Part shown: positions 1 to 9,800 of the stretch, one piece after another
Layout: the number at the start of each line of letters is the position of its first letter
Numbering within the stretch: the first letter of the stretch is position 1
Assembly (NCBI GenBank): GCA_030847615.1
Contig: JAUMIR010000004.1
Span: 273,815,501-273,879,500, forward strand
DNA: 64,000 nt
Direction of reading: 5' to 3'
Origin: Gambelia wislizenii
Lineage: Eukaryota; Chordata; Lepidosauria; Squamata; Crotaphytidae
Position numbers and translations under genes: made by a program
Notes under the pieces: generated by a model
The model's input: the letters and a program-made list of their open reading frames with translations, nothing else
Told to the model about the DNA's origin: nothing
Database searches by the model: none

Positions 1-475
1 TCTGGCCCAGGCCAACAACTATCATGTCAGAATGCACAGAGAAGCTATTGAAATTCACAAACACCTGGGCAACTTCAACAGGAAAGAAGAAACCCTAAAA
101 GTAAACAAAATCTGGCTGCTAGTCCTGAAAAACACTAAAATCAAAATTCAACACTTGCAAATGAACTCCACCCAGGGACAGGGGGATCTCCAGTAGATAA
201 TAGACCATTAACCAACCATTAGCCAAACAGACACTAATCCTCCTTGCATATCTCCACCCACAAACCAGCCATTCAAATACACAAATTTACATATCCTCCC
301 CAACAGGGGTTCACAGTATATAACCCCCCCCCACACACTCCTACCCAACCATTCTCTGAAGATGCCAGCCACAGATGCAGGCGAAATGTCAGAAATAAAT
401 TCTTCCAGAACACAGCCTGGGAAAAACCCAAGGAAAATCTTTTTATGTTTTATTTTTGTTTTTATTTTTAAATTT
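1..475 (+). mobile_element. Penelope-like element, 3' fragment (GIY-YIG C-terminus and 3' UTR)
   Basis: The first 170 bases read, in one frame, the C-terminal end of a Penelope-like element (PLE) GIY-YIG endonuclease: residues like HREAIEIHKHLGNFNRKEE followed by a W about 10 residues later, a pattern known from PLE proteins. The frame then stops and passes into a 3' UTR containing a GGGGTTCACAGTATATAA stretch and a CTGAAGATGCCAGCCACAGATG motif region, both found again near 2.04, 27.04 and 49.59 kb. The left edge is cut by the window, so how much of the upstream reverse transcriptase survives is unknown. It cannot be autonomous from what is visible. The family is supported by protein motif and by the three sister copies. 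Confidence 0.8.
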
Positions 476-481
476 CTCACA

Positions 482-660
482 TGATGAAGTCTCATGGGAT
501 TTCTAACAAGGAAGTGAATGGGGTCCCATTCACTTCCTCTTTATTGCCGGGGCTGCCTTTGCCAGGAAAGGAAGGTAAGTGCGGGGGGGGGGATGTTCTT
601 TTGCTGGCATAAAAATTGGTGTTTTTTTTTTTAATGCCGGCAAAAGAACATTTTAAGGGG
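482..660. repeat. Two short hairpins in an unidentified repeat
   Basis: Two inverted repeats lie 55 bases apart. Bases 510-522 pair perfectly with 525-537 (arm GGAAGTGAATGGG), and 593-610 pairs with 634-651 with one mismatch (arm ATGTTCTTTTGCTGGCAT). Between and after them are G9 and T10 homopolymers. A related GAATGGAG...CTCCATTC pair sits at 2833-2863. They are probably parts of a degraded foldback element. No coding or terminal signature fixes the family. Confidence 0.35.
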
Positions 661-1751
661 CTAGTCTGATGTCCTAAATCTACCCTTTTCAGAAATTGTG
701 TGATCTAATTGGCAACTAAAAAAATAACTTAGATAAAAGACAACAGATAGTAAAACAAAGTCAGTAGCTTAACTAGCCTGTACATTACAGCCAATATTTC
801 CAGGTGGCATACAATTTATATGTACACATTCTGCAGTAGATTAAAAACAGCTTTGAAAACCAGTGAGGAAAGCACTGCTAATGTCAAGAATCCTCCTCTG
901 ACTTTAAAAGCAGTAATTCTGAAGAAATAAACTCTAAGCTGAACTATGATGTTAATATTTATTGACCAATTTAATGTATACAGTCAGCTTTATGATTATT
1001 GAATGCTACATCTCAGAGATATGATAAAACAAATGTCAAGTTAAAATGTAAGGTGTGTGAAAAGCCTGTATAAAAAAAGCTAGGCAATAGAATATGGTAG
1101 AGAAGAAGACAAACACAATGAAAAAAAGATTACTCGTAAGAATTATTAAAATGGGAAACTGTTCCACCCTTTACCCATGAAGAACAGCAGAAGTAAAAAT
1201 GTTAAAACACAGCTGAGATGAGGACAAGATAAAGAAAAAAGCTAATTAGCAACGTACCACAAAACACATTCTTTTTCTGTAGCTGTTGGGGAAACTGATA
1301 CATGATGTGGAGCATGAACTCTCTTTTTTAAAGAAACCTCATATTTGCGATTTTTTTCCCCCGCCCCATCTTTTCCCAGGGGGAAAAACAATAGACTCAT
1401 GCCTTGATATCTAACATACATATATTCTATTATTATAGGGCCACAGTTGCAGCCCTATACAACAGATGGATCACATTTTGATATTGTAACTAGAAACTGG
1501 AAGATTGGGGAGTAGGTGGTAGAGCTGATAGCTGAACTGTTTTGAATCTTGGCACTGTAGGAGAGGCAGGCTTGACGATGATCTAAGATGATTATCAGGT
1601 AGAGAAAAGAGAAGAAATTTGTTTACTTTGATAGTCATTAAAATTTGACAGAGGTTCCCCCCGCCCACAAAGGTATTACAGTACTTACGTTGACCTATGT
1701 TAGCTGATTTCTCAATATTTCTTTTTAAATACACCAAGGGGAACACATACT
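661..1751. other. AT-rich non-coding stretch, no gene seen
   Basis: No open frame with recognisable protein motifs and no repeat I can name. It contains short homopolymers and ordinary low-GC sequence. Confidence 0.6.
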
Positions 1752-2175
1752 GTGTCAGAATGCACAGAGAAGCTATTGAAATCAACAAACACCTGGACAA
1801 CTTCAACAGGAAAGAAGAAACCCTAAAAGTAAACAAAATCTGGCTTCCAGTTTTGAAATACAATAGAATCAAAACTCAACACTTACAAAGGAATTCCACC
1901 CAGGGACAGGGGGATTTCCAGCAGATAATGGGCCATCAACCAACTATTAGCCAAACAGAAACTAATCCTCCTTGCATACCTAAACCCAGAAGCTAACCAT
2001 TCAAATACACAAATTTACATATCCTCCCCAACAGGGGTTCACAGTATATAAACTCCACACACACTCCTACCCAACCATTCTCTAAAGATGCCAGCCACAG
2101 ATGCAGGCAAAAAGTCAAAAGTAAACTCTTCCAGAACACGGCCCTAAAGACTAGAAAAAACCCAAGGAAAATATA
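1752..2175 (+). mobile_element. Penelope-like element, 3' fragment
   Basis: A second copy of the same PLE 3' region as at the window start. It encodes HREAIEINKHLDNFNRKEE and then a K-x-W about 10 residues later, which is the C-terminal part of the GIY-YIG endonuclease. The 3' UTR follows in the same order as in the other copies, with short indels. It ends near a TATGGATGCTGGCAGTGAAAG stretch, also seen at the end of the minus-strand copy near 26.93 kb. The 5' part of the element is absent, so it is a dead 5'-truncated copy. Confidence 0.8.
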
Positions 2176-3299
2176 TGGATGCTGGCAGTGAAAGCCTTTG
2201 ATTTCACATACTGTGTGCTTTGCCTACATGCCTTGTAACATGTTTATAGGTTTTTTAAAAATAATAATAATGCACATTTTTGAACTACTGTCGCCTATGA
2301 TGGGTAATAAGATTTTTCACTGCACACAGTCAGTAGGAATTAAGGAACAGCTTCAGTTACAGAGGCTGTCAGCTGAGAATGATGGAACAGGGATCCTGGG
2401 AGAAGAATGAACAGGTCTGGTGCAACAGTTTGTTTTGATTGTGTGTAGTCCCAATAATGCCATGGTACATTGTCTGTACTGGCCAAGAGGGTTTTAGCCT
2501 TCTTTTCTTTTCTTTTTCTCCGCTATAGTTTACCTCATTTTTTTAAATAGAAAGAAATGCAAAGCAGTAATAATTTTTGAAGGCATCTTCCCCTTTCTCT
2601 CAGCCCCACCTCCCACAGATGAGGTTAGGTGAAACCACCAGACACAGCTTTCTTGATGACTGTTCAGAGGCTCCGGAATTCCCTTTCTAAGTAGGAAGGC
2701 TAGACTGGGGAGATTATCAGATGGGAACAAAAAAAGCATTCCCATCCTGCAATCTCCTCTCCTGCCCCTGGCCCGGCACGAGAACAAAAAGTTTCAGACC
2801 TACCTTATTCCTACTTCCATGATGGCCCAGGAGTGAATGGAGCTCTAACAGAACTCCATTCACTTCCTGGAATGAAATCCTGCCAGTTCTCACAAGAAGA
2901 TGAGAGCGCAGGAAATTCAAAAATAAAAACCCTAGTAAAAAGGAAAAAGTGACAGCAAGCACAAAAACACACTTAAAACTTTACAAGTAACCCAGGGAAG
3001 GTATAAAAAAGTGTGTCACATACCTGGATGTCCCAATCTCACAAGGAAGTGTTCTGGCACGGCCTCCCATTGACACTGGGATCGTGCCAGCGAAACGGGC
3101 ACCTTTTCACTCACAGGACATTCTGTGACAGAAACGGAATGGGGGATCCATTGATGGCTTAGCCCATCAATAAAAAGCAGCACCGGTGTAACAAGAGCCT
3201 AACAGGAACATTACGAGAGGGGAACAATATCATGTGAAAGGGAAGCCCTTTAGTGATATCCTGGCATTGTGATAACACCATATTTAGAGTGTCTGATAA
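2176..3299. other. Non-coding stretch with a short inverted repeat
   Basis: No gene is supported. An 11-base inverted repeat lies at 2833-2863 and resembles the hairpin arms near 510-537. The part around 3030-3200 is more GC- and CpG-rich than its surroundings, but no element ends or protein motifs are recognised. Confidence 0.5.
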
Positions 3300-3602
3300 T
3301 CTCCTAACCTCTCTCCCTGCTGTCCTCCCAGCAGAAAGTGAAAACCTTTTTTATTCCAACTGGCTTTTGGGAACTGTCCATTTTACAAGGAAAAGGGTTT
3401 TTCTCAGTGTCCTGTACTATTTTTATCTTTTGCCTTTTAATGGACCTGTTGTAAAGATTTTTAATTCTATTAACAAATTAATTGCATTTAAACATAACTT
3501 CTTGAATGTTTTTATCTATATGTTTTTTTCTTTATTACAAAATAAAATGCAGACATAATCTTTTCCGCATCTTTGGGGAAAAGGCAAGTTATAAATAAAC
3601 CA
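3300..3602 (+). mobile_element. Possible L2/SINE-type 3' tail
   Basis: The stretch ends in GGGGAAAAGGCAAGTTATAAATAAA, a run resembling the terminal part of L2-clade LINEs and L2-tailed SINEs, and similar in plan to the SINE end near 32.38 kb (GTGGGGTATAAATGC). Upstream is a T-rich 3'-UTR-like sequence without coding potential. The assignment rests only on the tail, so it is tentative. Confidence 0.3.
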
Positions 3603-3979
3603 TTACAGTACTCCTTCACTGGCTGAGCTATCAATGTGTGTCTTTTTTATTCCTTACTCCTGTTACTGAGAAAAAAAGTCAATGCACAGAATGACAATTT
3701 TCCTCCAGCACATCACTGCACTCACAGACATTTGACTATAGACTATGAAAATGTCTAACCTTAAGACTGCAAATCAGTCACTCAGATAATGCTTTTGCTA
3801 GCAGTCATTCCCCAAACCTCCTTCTGTGAAAGCCAGTCCTTCCCCCAATACTGCTATCAGTGGTTGTATTCTTCAAGTGTGTCTAACAAGAGATGGACAC
3901 TCACCCAATGCAGGATTGGGGTGAGCAAGTAGTATTGCAAATGATGCCACTTGCTACATTTAAAAAGGAAGTGCTACAG
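3603..3979. other. Non-coding, nothing recognised
   Basis: No open frame with known motifs and no repeat I can name. Confidence 0.5.
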
Positions 3980-3982
3980 TAA

Positions 3983-4302
3983 GGACTTCTTTAGATGCAG
4001 TAAGGACTTCCTCGTCGCATTGCGAGGCTGCTGCACTGCAGAGCGTTGGTTTCGGATGATGCTCGCCCCTGCCGGTACTGTTGCGGTACTGCGAGGAGAT
4101 TTGAGCATAATATTTTGTCGATTTTTAATCACGATGAACTTTCGTGCTTAAAAATCAACGAAATATGACGCTCAGCTCTCCCCGCGGTACCGCAACAGTA
4201 CCGGCAGGGGCGAGCGTTGTCCAAAACCGACGCTCTGCAGTGCAGCAGCCTCGCAATGCGACGAAGCTGCTTGCGTTATATTTCATGCATCCGAAAAAGT
4301 CC
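3983..4302. mobile_element. Foldback MITE, PIF-Harbinger-like, with TAA target duplication
   Basis: The element is almost entirely an inverted repeat. The left arm (about 3983-4125) matches the complement of the right arm (about 4150-4302) over long runs, including GTCGCATTGCGAGGCTGCTG, GCCGGTACTGTTGCGGTAC and GCTCGCCCCTGCC. The centre is a short AT-rich loop. The ends read GGACTTCTTTAGATGCA and TGCATCCGAAAAAGTCC and are flanked on both sides by TAA, a 3-bp duplication typical of PIF-Harbinger elements. There is no coding capacity. It is much more GC- and CpG-rich than the flanks, which suggests limited decay. Family assignment is inferred from the target duplication; a different superfamily is possible. 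Confidence 0.7.
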
Positions 4303-4305
4303 TAA

Positions 4306-6756
4306 GGCTGTGTAATGATTTCCTTCAGTGCTTCTCAGGTTATCAGATGTTGGGGGAGGGACCAGCAATTATTTCTTCCCAGAGTGTCAGGGACCAGAGC
4401 CAGATCTGTTGCCATTAGCTCTATTTCTTTCTTTCCTAGAAACTCATGAGGGACCAGCAGCAATTCATTCAGGAACTAGCCCTGGACCACCACGCTGAGT
4501 AGCACCGATTTACACAATTTCACTACCCAACATTTAATCAGCATTAACTATAGCCTTTGTTAAACAATAAAATGATGGCACGTGTAGGAAAGAATGGCCT
4601 GTGGCACAAGGTCTGTGGTTAGAAGAAAGCAGTCTCTGCTTCTGCACCTTCTCCCCCTAGAATTATGCAAAATTCCACCTAAAAAAGATCTTGCCCACAA
4701 AGGCACAGGCCCCCTCAAAGCCCTTTATTATGCCTTTCTTTTGATTTGATTTTCTCCCCTTCAGATTGAGTCAGGTACAACTAAAGAGGTAGCAAATGAT
4801 CTCCACTGCAGCAGAGTAAAACAGAAGGGGGGGACCCTCTAAGAAAGGGTGTTATAATATTTTATTTAGTAAAGCTTCATACAGGGAAAATGGGAAAGGG
4901 GCTAATCATGAAAATTATAAGGGGGTGCTTTTTTTTTTAATCAAGGGAGAAATAATGGACTAAAAACATGTCAAGCATTACAAGTCAATACATTCAGTTT
5001 TGAAGTTGGAAATCTGACAGAGCAAGGCTATCACTTCCTAAAACCAAGCAGCTTTTTTGCAAAGTATCACTTCCTAGAATAGCAGTCTCTGCACTCTGCA
5101 CTATCCAACAGCAGAGAACCAGAGAGTTCCAGATGCTCCTTGTTTTGCTGCCACTGAGTATTTTGTCTCAACTAATAAGTAAAATTAAATTAAAACTTCT
5201 CAAGTTTATCAAATAATCTTTTTTGGGGGGGGGCTAGTGGGAAGGAAAGATTATGCTCTCCTGATTCAACTGACAGAAGCAGTTCCATTAGTTCAGAGAA
5301 AAGTACAACAAAGCAGTCCTAGAATGAACTGTTTGCTCTGTTAAGGAGTAACTGTAAAAAGTAGTACAGTACAAAAATCTAGTTTACCCATATTTTCTCA
5401 GAAGTGAAGAGAAATGGATTACTGAATAGTAAGCATGGGCAGCAAACTATAAAAACATCAAAAATCCATCCTCTTGTTTACAGTAGCAGCAGTAGGAATA
5501 TAAGTGATAGTGACCCTAATGATGATAATAATAATCCACACAACAGAAAAATACTCCTGATAGGCTTATTTTCCTGTTCTAGATCTATACTGGTAAGAGG
5601 AAGGTACATCCTCTTGCTGTTATACACTAAAATGCTGTTATACACTACTGATAAATGAGTGAGGGTTCTCTCTCATTACCGTAAGTTAGAATTGTAATAT
5701 GGCTTCATTATACCTTTGTTTCTGGAACTCATTACATATACCTTTTTAAAACAAGTTACTTCCAAGCTCCAGTCTGAGCAATGGCATATGCTTGTACAGC
5801 TCTCTCCAGATTCTAAAATAAAGACAGGTAGGTCTCAGCAAGACCTCTCCCATTCCCTCAATACTTGGCATTCAGGATGAATGTCTGAAAAGACAACCTA
5901 ATACATCAAGTGATTAACATTGCTCTGGCAAGCAGTGCCAAATGCTCAGCTTTCTGCTAAAAGGCCATTTTTAACTTCCAACACAAAACTACCAACCTCC
6001 ATTATATAAGGCTGCCACAATGCTGTCAAATGCTACGTACTTCTTATTTCCTATACTACTCCTTTTCCTTTATTGTATTCATGAAAGAACGCTCTATTGT
6101 AAAGGCTTTAAATATTTCAAGTTATTAAAATAAAAGTTTCTGCAGAGAGAAATTACTGTACATTCAGCATATTTTTTTTAGTAAACTAAAAATCTTATGA
6201 ATGTTCCCAAGCTGTGTGTCTTCTCTGTATAATTTTGCATGCTTGAATTAGTCACAAACTGTGTAACATTTATAAAAATTCAGTTATACAAAATATGAGA
6301 CCCTGTCATGGTGATGAGAAGTGATAAACATAATTACACCAATATACTAAATATACTTAATTAGTGAGCACATTTTAATTGCTTACACTGACTGAAAGTA
6401 GCCAGATCCCCAAAGTGGACCCCCCCCATCTTTCATATGCACAATTATTATTGTTGATCTTCCATTCAAAATTATGACTGATTCATTTAAGTCAACGGTT
6501 TATGGATTACATCAAATCTTAGTGCTTTTTAAAAGAAAATAACAGGAGAGGTTAAGACTTATAGTGCAGTTTATTGCAAAGTACCACATTACAAAATTAA
6601 AGAGACACAGAGAGAACAAACACTGGAACATAATGACCTACTGACTGATTTGTATTTTAATATCTAGGATTCTGAGTGTTATTGTTTTAAGGCTGTATTA
6701 TCTGTAAAACACTAATCCAGAAAAAAGCTTTTCCTCTTTTTAAAGTGCAATCACTT

Positions 6757-6794
<38 letters not shown>

Positions 6795-7440
6795 CAGATG
6801 CAGAATGAACAATATCTAGGAATTCTTAATGACAGAAAAGAGTGACGTGTGCAAGTCAGAAATGGTAAAATATGGATAAAGCAAAGATACACTGCAGAAG
6901 TAAATGATCTACTGATTAGGCTAAAGGGGAAAAATTGATCTTGTTATACAAACCATTACAGCTAAAAACAGAACAGCCTTGTAAATGATACGTTATTATA
7001 AAACTGAGAGTTTCATCTTATAACTTGGCAACTGCTGTATATAATTTACACAATAGCATCAAATTTCAATGTAGAGGTGAAGAAGAAAGGCTACATTATA
7101 GCTTTTGCTTTAGACAATACAGTACACCTAAAAAACCCTGGCTTTCATTTAAAAGTATAAATGATTTGGTGTTAAAAAAAGAAAATAAAGATGCCTCTCT
7201 GTTACATTACAGAAAGGCCAAGACTTTAGTGCTCCCATGGTACGTTACACAGATGAAAAGTGCTCCAAGAGTAGAAAGGCAAGCAGAGTTGCATTACTGG
7301 TTCTGAGTTCAACATGGCACTGAGCCTCTCTGGTCCTTCCCCCAAAATCCAAACATGCAACTATGTCTGCAGACATCAGGTGGCAAGCCTAGGGGTGCAA
7401 TCCCATCGTCTGCTGCTCCACAGCAACAGAACATGTAATT
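4306..7440. other. Long AT-rich unique stretch
   Basis: No gene is supported. It holds a (CA)n microsatellite at about 6757-6786 and several homopolymers. No protein motif, exon-like block or transposon terminus was found. Confidence 0.55.
6757..6786. repeat. (CA)n microsatellite
   Basis: An uninterrupted dinucleotide run of about 15 units followed by one interrupted unit. Confidence 0.9.
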
Positions 7441-7448
7441 GTATATAG

Positions 7449-8449
7449 CAGTGATGGGCAACCTTTTGAGCTTGCCAAAAAACTGAGCATAACTCGGGTA
7501 GTGTGTCACTTTGAGGAAAAAACATTATTTTGCAATCTCTCTCTCTCTCTGGCTTTTCTTCGCAAACGAAGATTCAGGAAGGACTCATCCCGCGTTTTCT
7601 GCAAGTGCGCTGATGACTAAAATGGCCAATCCGAGATAGGCAAGTCCGATTGCAGAAAGCACAGCAGAGGGGTTCTTTGGGTGATGTTACCGGGTTGTGA
7701 TTTTTTCTGCGTTGCCGTTTGTCTTCAAGACTTCTTCAGCGTATTTATAGTTTAAATAACATAAATGTATAATTGTTATATATAACTGTATTTAATAAAT
7801 CAAAAACAAATTATTTAACTTACCTGCTTAGTGACTTTTTTGTTCATCCATCAGCTGGTTTCTTTTGTTGGTCTTGATACATTATTCAGCTTGTGTGGGG
7901 TGCTGTGAACTGGGATAAGTGAGGGGGAGGGGGAATTCTTTAACTAACCTGCCTATTAGTGACTTTTTTGTTGCTGAATTTCATTGACTAAATCTTGAAT
8001 TAAAGGTTGGAATTTTGTACACTTCAGGTCCAAGCAAGTGCCACTAACTTCATCTGTCAATCTGTTTCTTTTGTTGGTTTTGATATACAAACCAATCTGT
8101 TTCTTTTGTTGGTTTTGATATTTCACACTGAGAATAAGGCCTCACAAAAGTATGTAGAGGGAAAAATTGTGAGTAAAGCCATTGCTATATGTTTCAGGGT
8201 GCTAAAAATAGTTGGTAGTTGGTTCCAGGCACTCCAAATTTCCTGTTCATAGTGGCACTCCTCTTCATTCTCCAAGCGGCATCCCCCGCTGCGTTCCGCT
8301 GGTCACTGCTCTGCCAGCAGAAGTGAGGGCAAAGATCCCGGCTTAACCATGCAGAGGCTGAGGATGAAACATCCTTCTCAGCATGCGGCCGCCTCAGCGA
8401 CCGCATGTCATCAGAAATGGCTACGTGTGTCATAGGTTCGCCATCACTG
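7449..8449 (+). mobile_element. hAT-family DNA transposon, non-autonomous, 8-bp target duplication
   Basis: Terminal inverted repeats read CAGTGATGGGCAACCT at the left and AGGTTCGCCATCACTG at the right. Both ends are flanked by the identical 8-mer GTATATAG (7441-7448 and 8450-8457), the target duplication length expected of hAT transposases. The terminus resembles those of vertebrate Charlie-type hATs. No transposase frame is present. The interior holds direct repeats of the phrase TCTGTTTCTTTTGTTGGTTT (8059 and 8094, with a weaker third copy near 7857) and of TTAGTGACTTTTTTGTT (about 7828 and 7952). A LINE 3' fragment is nested at about 7531-7735. Its exact ends and duplication make this one of the best supported elements in the window. 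Confidence 0.88.
7531..7735 (-). mobile_element. Non-LTR LINE 3' end nested in hAT
   Basis: This shares its whole length with the fragments at 34565-34836 and 50991-51765. On the minus strand it reads the last codons of a LINE ORF2 (a cysteine/histidine motif C-x3-C...H-x3-C, clearest in the other copies), then a short 3' UTR with the inverted repeat CTTCG-TTTG-CGAAG, and ends in a GA-rich tail: (CT)n on the plus strand at 7539-7551. It lies between the terminal repeats of the hAT element, so it inserted later or was carried inside it. Confidence 0.7.
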
Positions 8450-8618
8450 GTATATAGAATAACAGATATCAGTATAATATTGGAACAGTATATGTCAGCT
8501 ATACATATGCATCAGACTATCTGTACCATCAGGTCTTCCAGGATCAAACAAGACCATACAAAGACAAAGCAGTGGTCCACTAAGAACCTTTTTCAGCCTT
8601 CAGTGACTTGAAATACTG

Positions 8619-9075
8619 AAGACAAGCTGGAACATGTCCAGAAGAGGGTGACCAAAATGGTGGGAGGTTTGGAAGCCATGCCCCTATGAGGAGCGGCTTA
8701 GAAAGCTGGGTATGTTTAGCCTGAAGAAGAGAGGGTTGAGAGGTGACATGCTAGCCATGTTTAAATGTTTGAAGGGATGTCATACTGAGGGTGGTGCAAG
8801 CTTGTTTTCTGCTGCTCCAGAGACTAGGACACAGGGCAATGGACTCAAACTACAGGAAAAGAGATTTCACCTAAACATTAGGAAGAACTTCCTGATGGTA
8901 AGAGCTGTTTTGCAGTGGAATGCACTGCCTTGGCGTGTGGTGGAGTCTCCTTCTTTAAAGGTTTTTAAACAGAGGCTGGATGGCCATCTGTCAGGAATGC
9001 TTTGTATTCCTGCAGGACAGGGTGTTGGACTAGATGGCCCTTGTGGTCTCTTCCAACTTTATGATTCTATGATTT
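8619..9075 (+). mobile_element. CR1 LINE 3' end
   Basis: It encodes the CR1 ORF2 C-terminal block in a broken frame: a KMVGGLEAMPL-like segment, then LGMFSLKKRGLRGDMLAMFK and, further on, RFHLNIRKNFL and [13 protein letters not shown]. The stop is followed by the CR1 3' UTR phrase GGACTAGATGGCC and the terminal repeat ATTCTATGATT. It matches the CR1 copies at 31.0, 40.9/42.5, 52.6 and 62.8 kb. It lacks the reverse transcriptase core and is a 5'-truncated dead copy. Confidence 0.9.
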
Positions 9076-9251
9076 GCAAGATATGTGCTCCATCCATGCA
9101 CTAGTGAGGCCTCATACCCCCTTGCCTTTTAAACTGTGGCTGCTGTAACTTACAACATAAAATGTATGGCTATGATTTAGATTCCTAATTTGCTCTATGA
9201 ACAAGAATACTAAGCTAGATAAGAACAGCTTTCTAAAATCTAAAAAACCTG

Positions 9252-9485
9252 CATGTATGTGTGTGTGCCTTCAAGTTGCCTATCGACCTATGGTGACCCC
9301 ATGAATTCCATAGGGTTTTCTTATGCGAAGAATACTCAGAAGTGTTTTTGCCAGTTCCTTCCTCTGAAATACAGCTCACAGCACCTGGTATTTGTTGGCA
9401 ATCTCCCACCCAAGTACTAACCAGGGGTGACCCTGCTTAGATCCCAACATCAGAGAGGATCTGGTGCCTTTAGGGTATTTAGGCC
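9252..9485 (-). mobile_element. 5S-rRNA-derived SINE with BovB-like tail
   Basis: Read on the minus strand, the head contains a degenerate 5S rRNA sequence, including CTAAGCAGGGTCACCCCTGG, TTAGTACTTGGGTGGGAGA and ATACCAGGTGCTGTG, which correspond to the internal promoter half of 5S. The 3' part (GGTCACCATAGGTCGATAGG, then CAACTTGAAGGCA) is the tail type shared with the SINE near 30 kb and the BovB copy near 57.1 kb. It therefore looks like a 5S-headed SINE mobilised by a BovB/RTE LINE, a type known from squamates. It is not a functional 5S gene: the body is diverged and the tail is foreign. Confidence 0.75.
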
Positions 9486-9619
9486 CTAAAAATATTACAC
9501 ACTCTTTGAAAATAATTAAAATATACCATATAGCTAAACTCATGTAATCATATAACTAAAATCACCCACACACTCCAATCTGTAAGTAATAACAAAGATA
9601 ATTATGACATTTTCCGCAC

Positions 9620-9800
9620 TGGTGGTGGTGGTGGTAATCTTGGGGTTCTGAGTTACAGTGGCAGCTGGTGGCTTTGATGTTAGTAGGGAGTGAATCTGTT
9701 TCAGGTTTTAGTCTGAACTTTAATGGAACTATCCAAAGTTCTGAAACTATTTGAGGGGGAGGTTTAAAATTCAGATTAAAACCCAGAAAGGACTTACTTG
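9620..9800 (+). repeat. Unidentified interspersed repeat, copy 1
   Basis: The phrase GTGAATCTGTTTCAGGTTTT and the following 60 bases align by eye with a stretch near 33235-33305 in the same orientation (GTGAATCAGCTCCAGATTTT...). No termini or protein motifs are visible. Confidence 0.35.

Noticed and set aside
9360..9475. Possible 5S rRNA gene
   Set aside because: Diverged 5S blocks are fused to a LINE-type tail, so this is a SINE.
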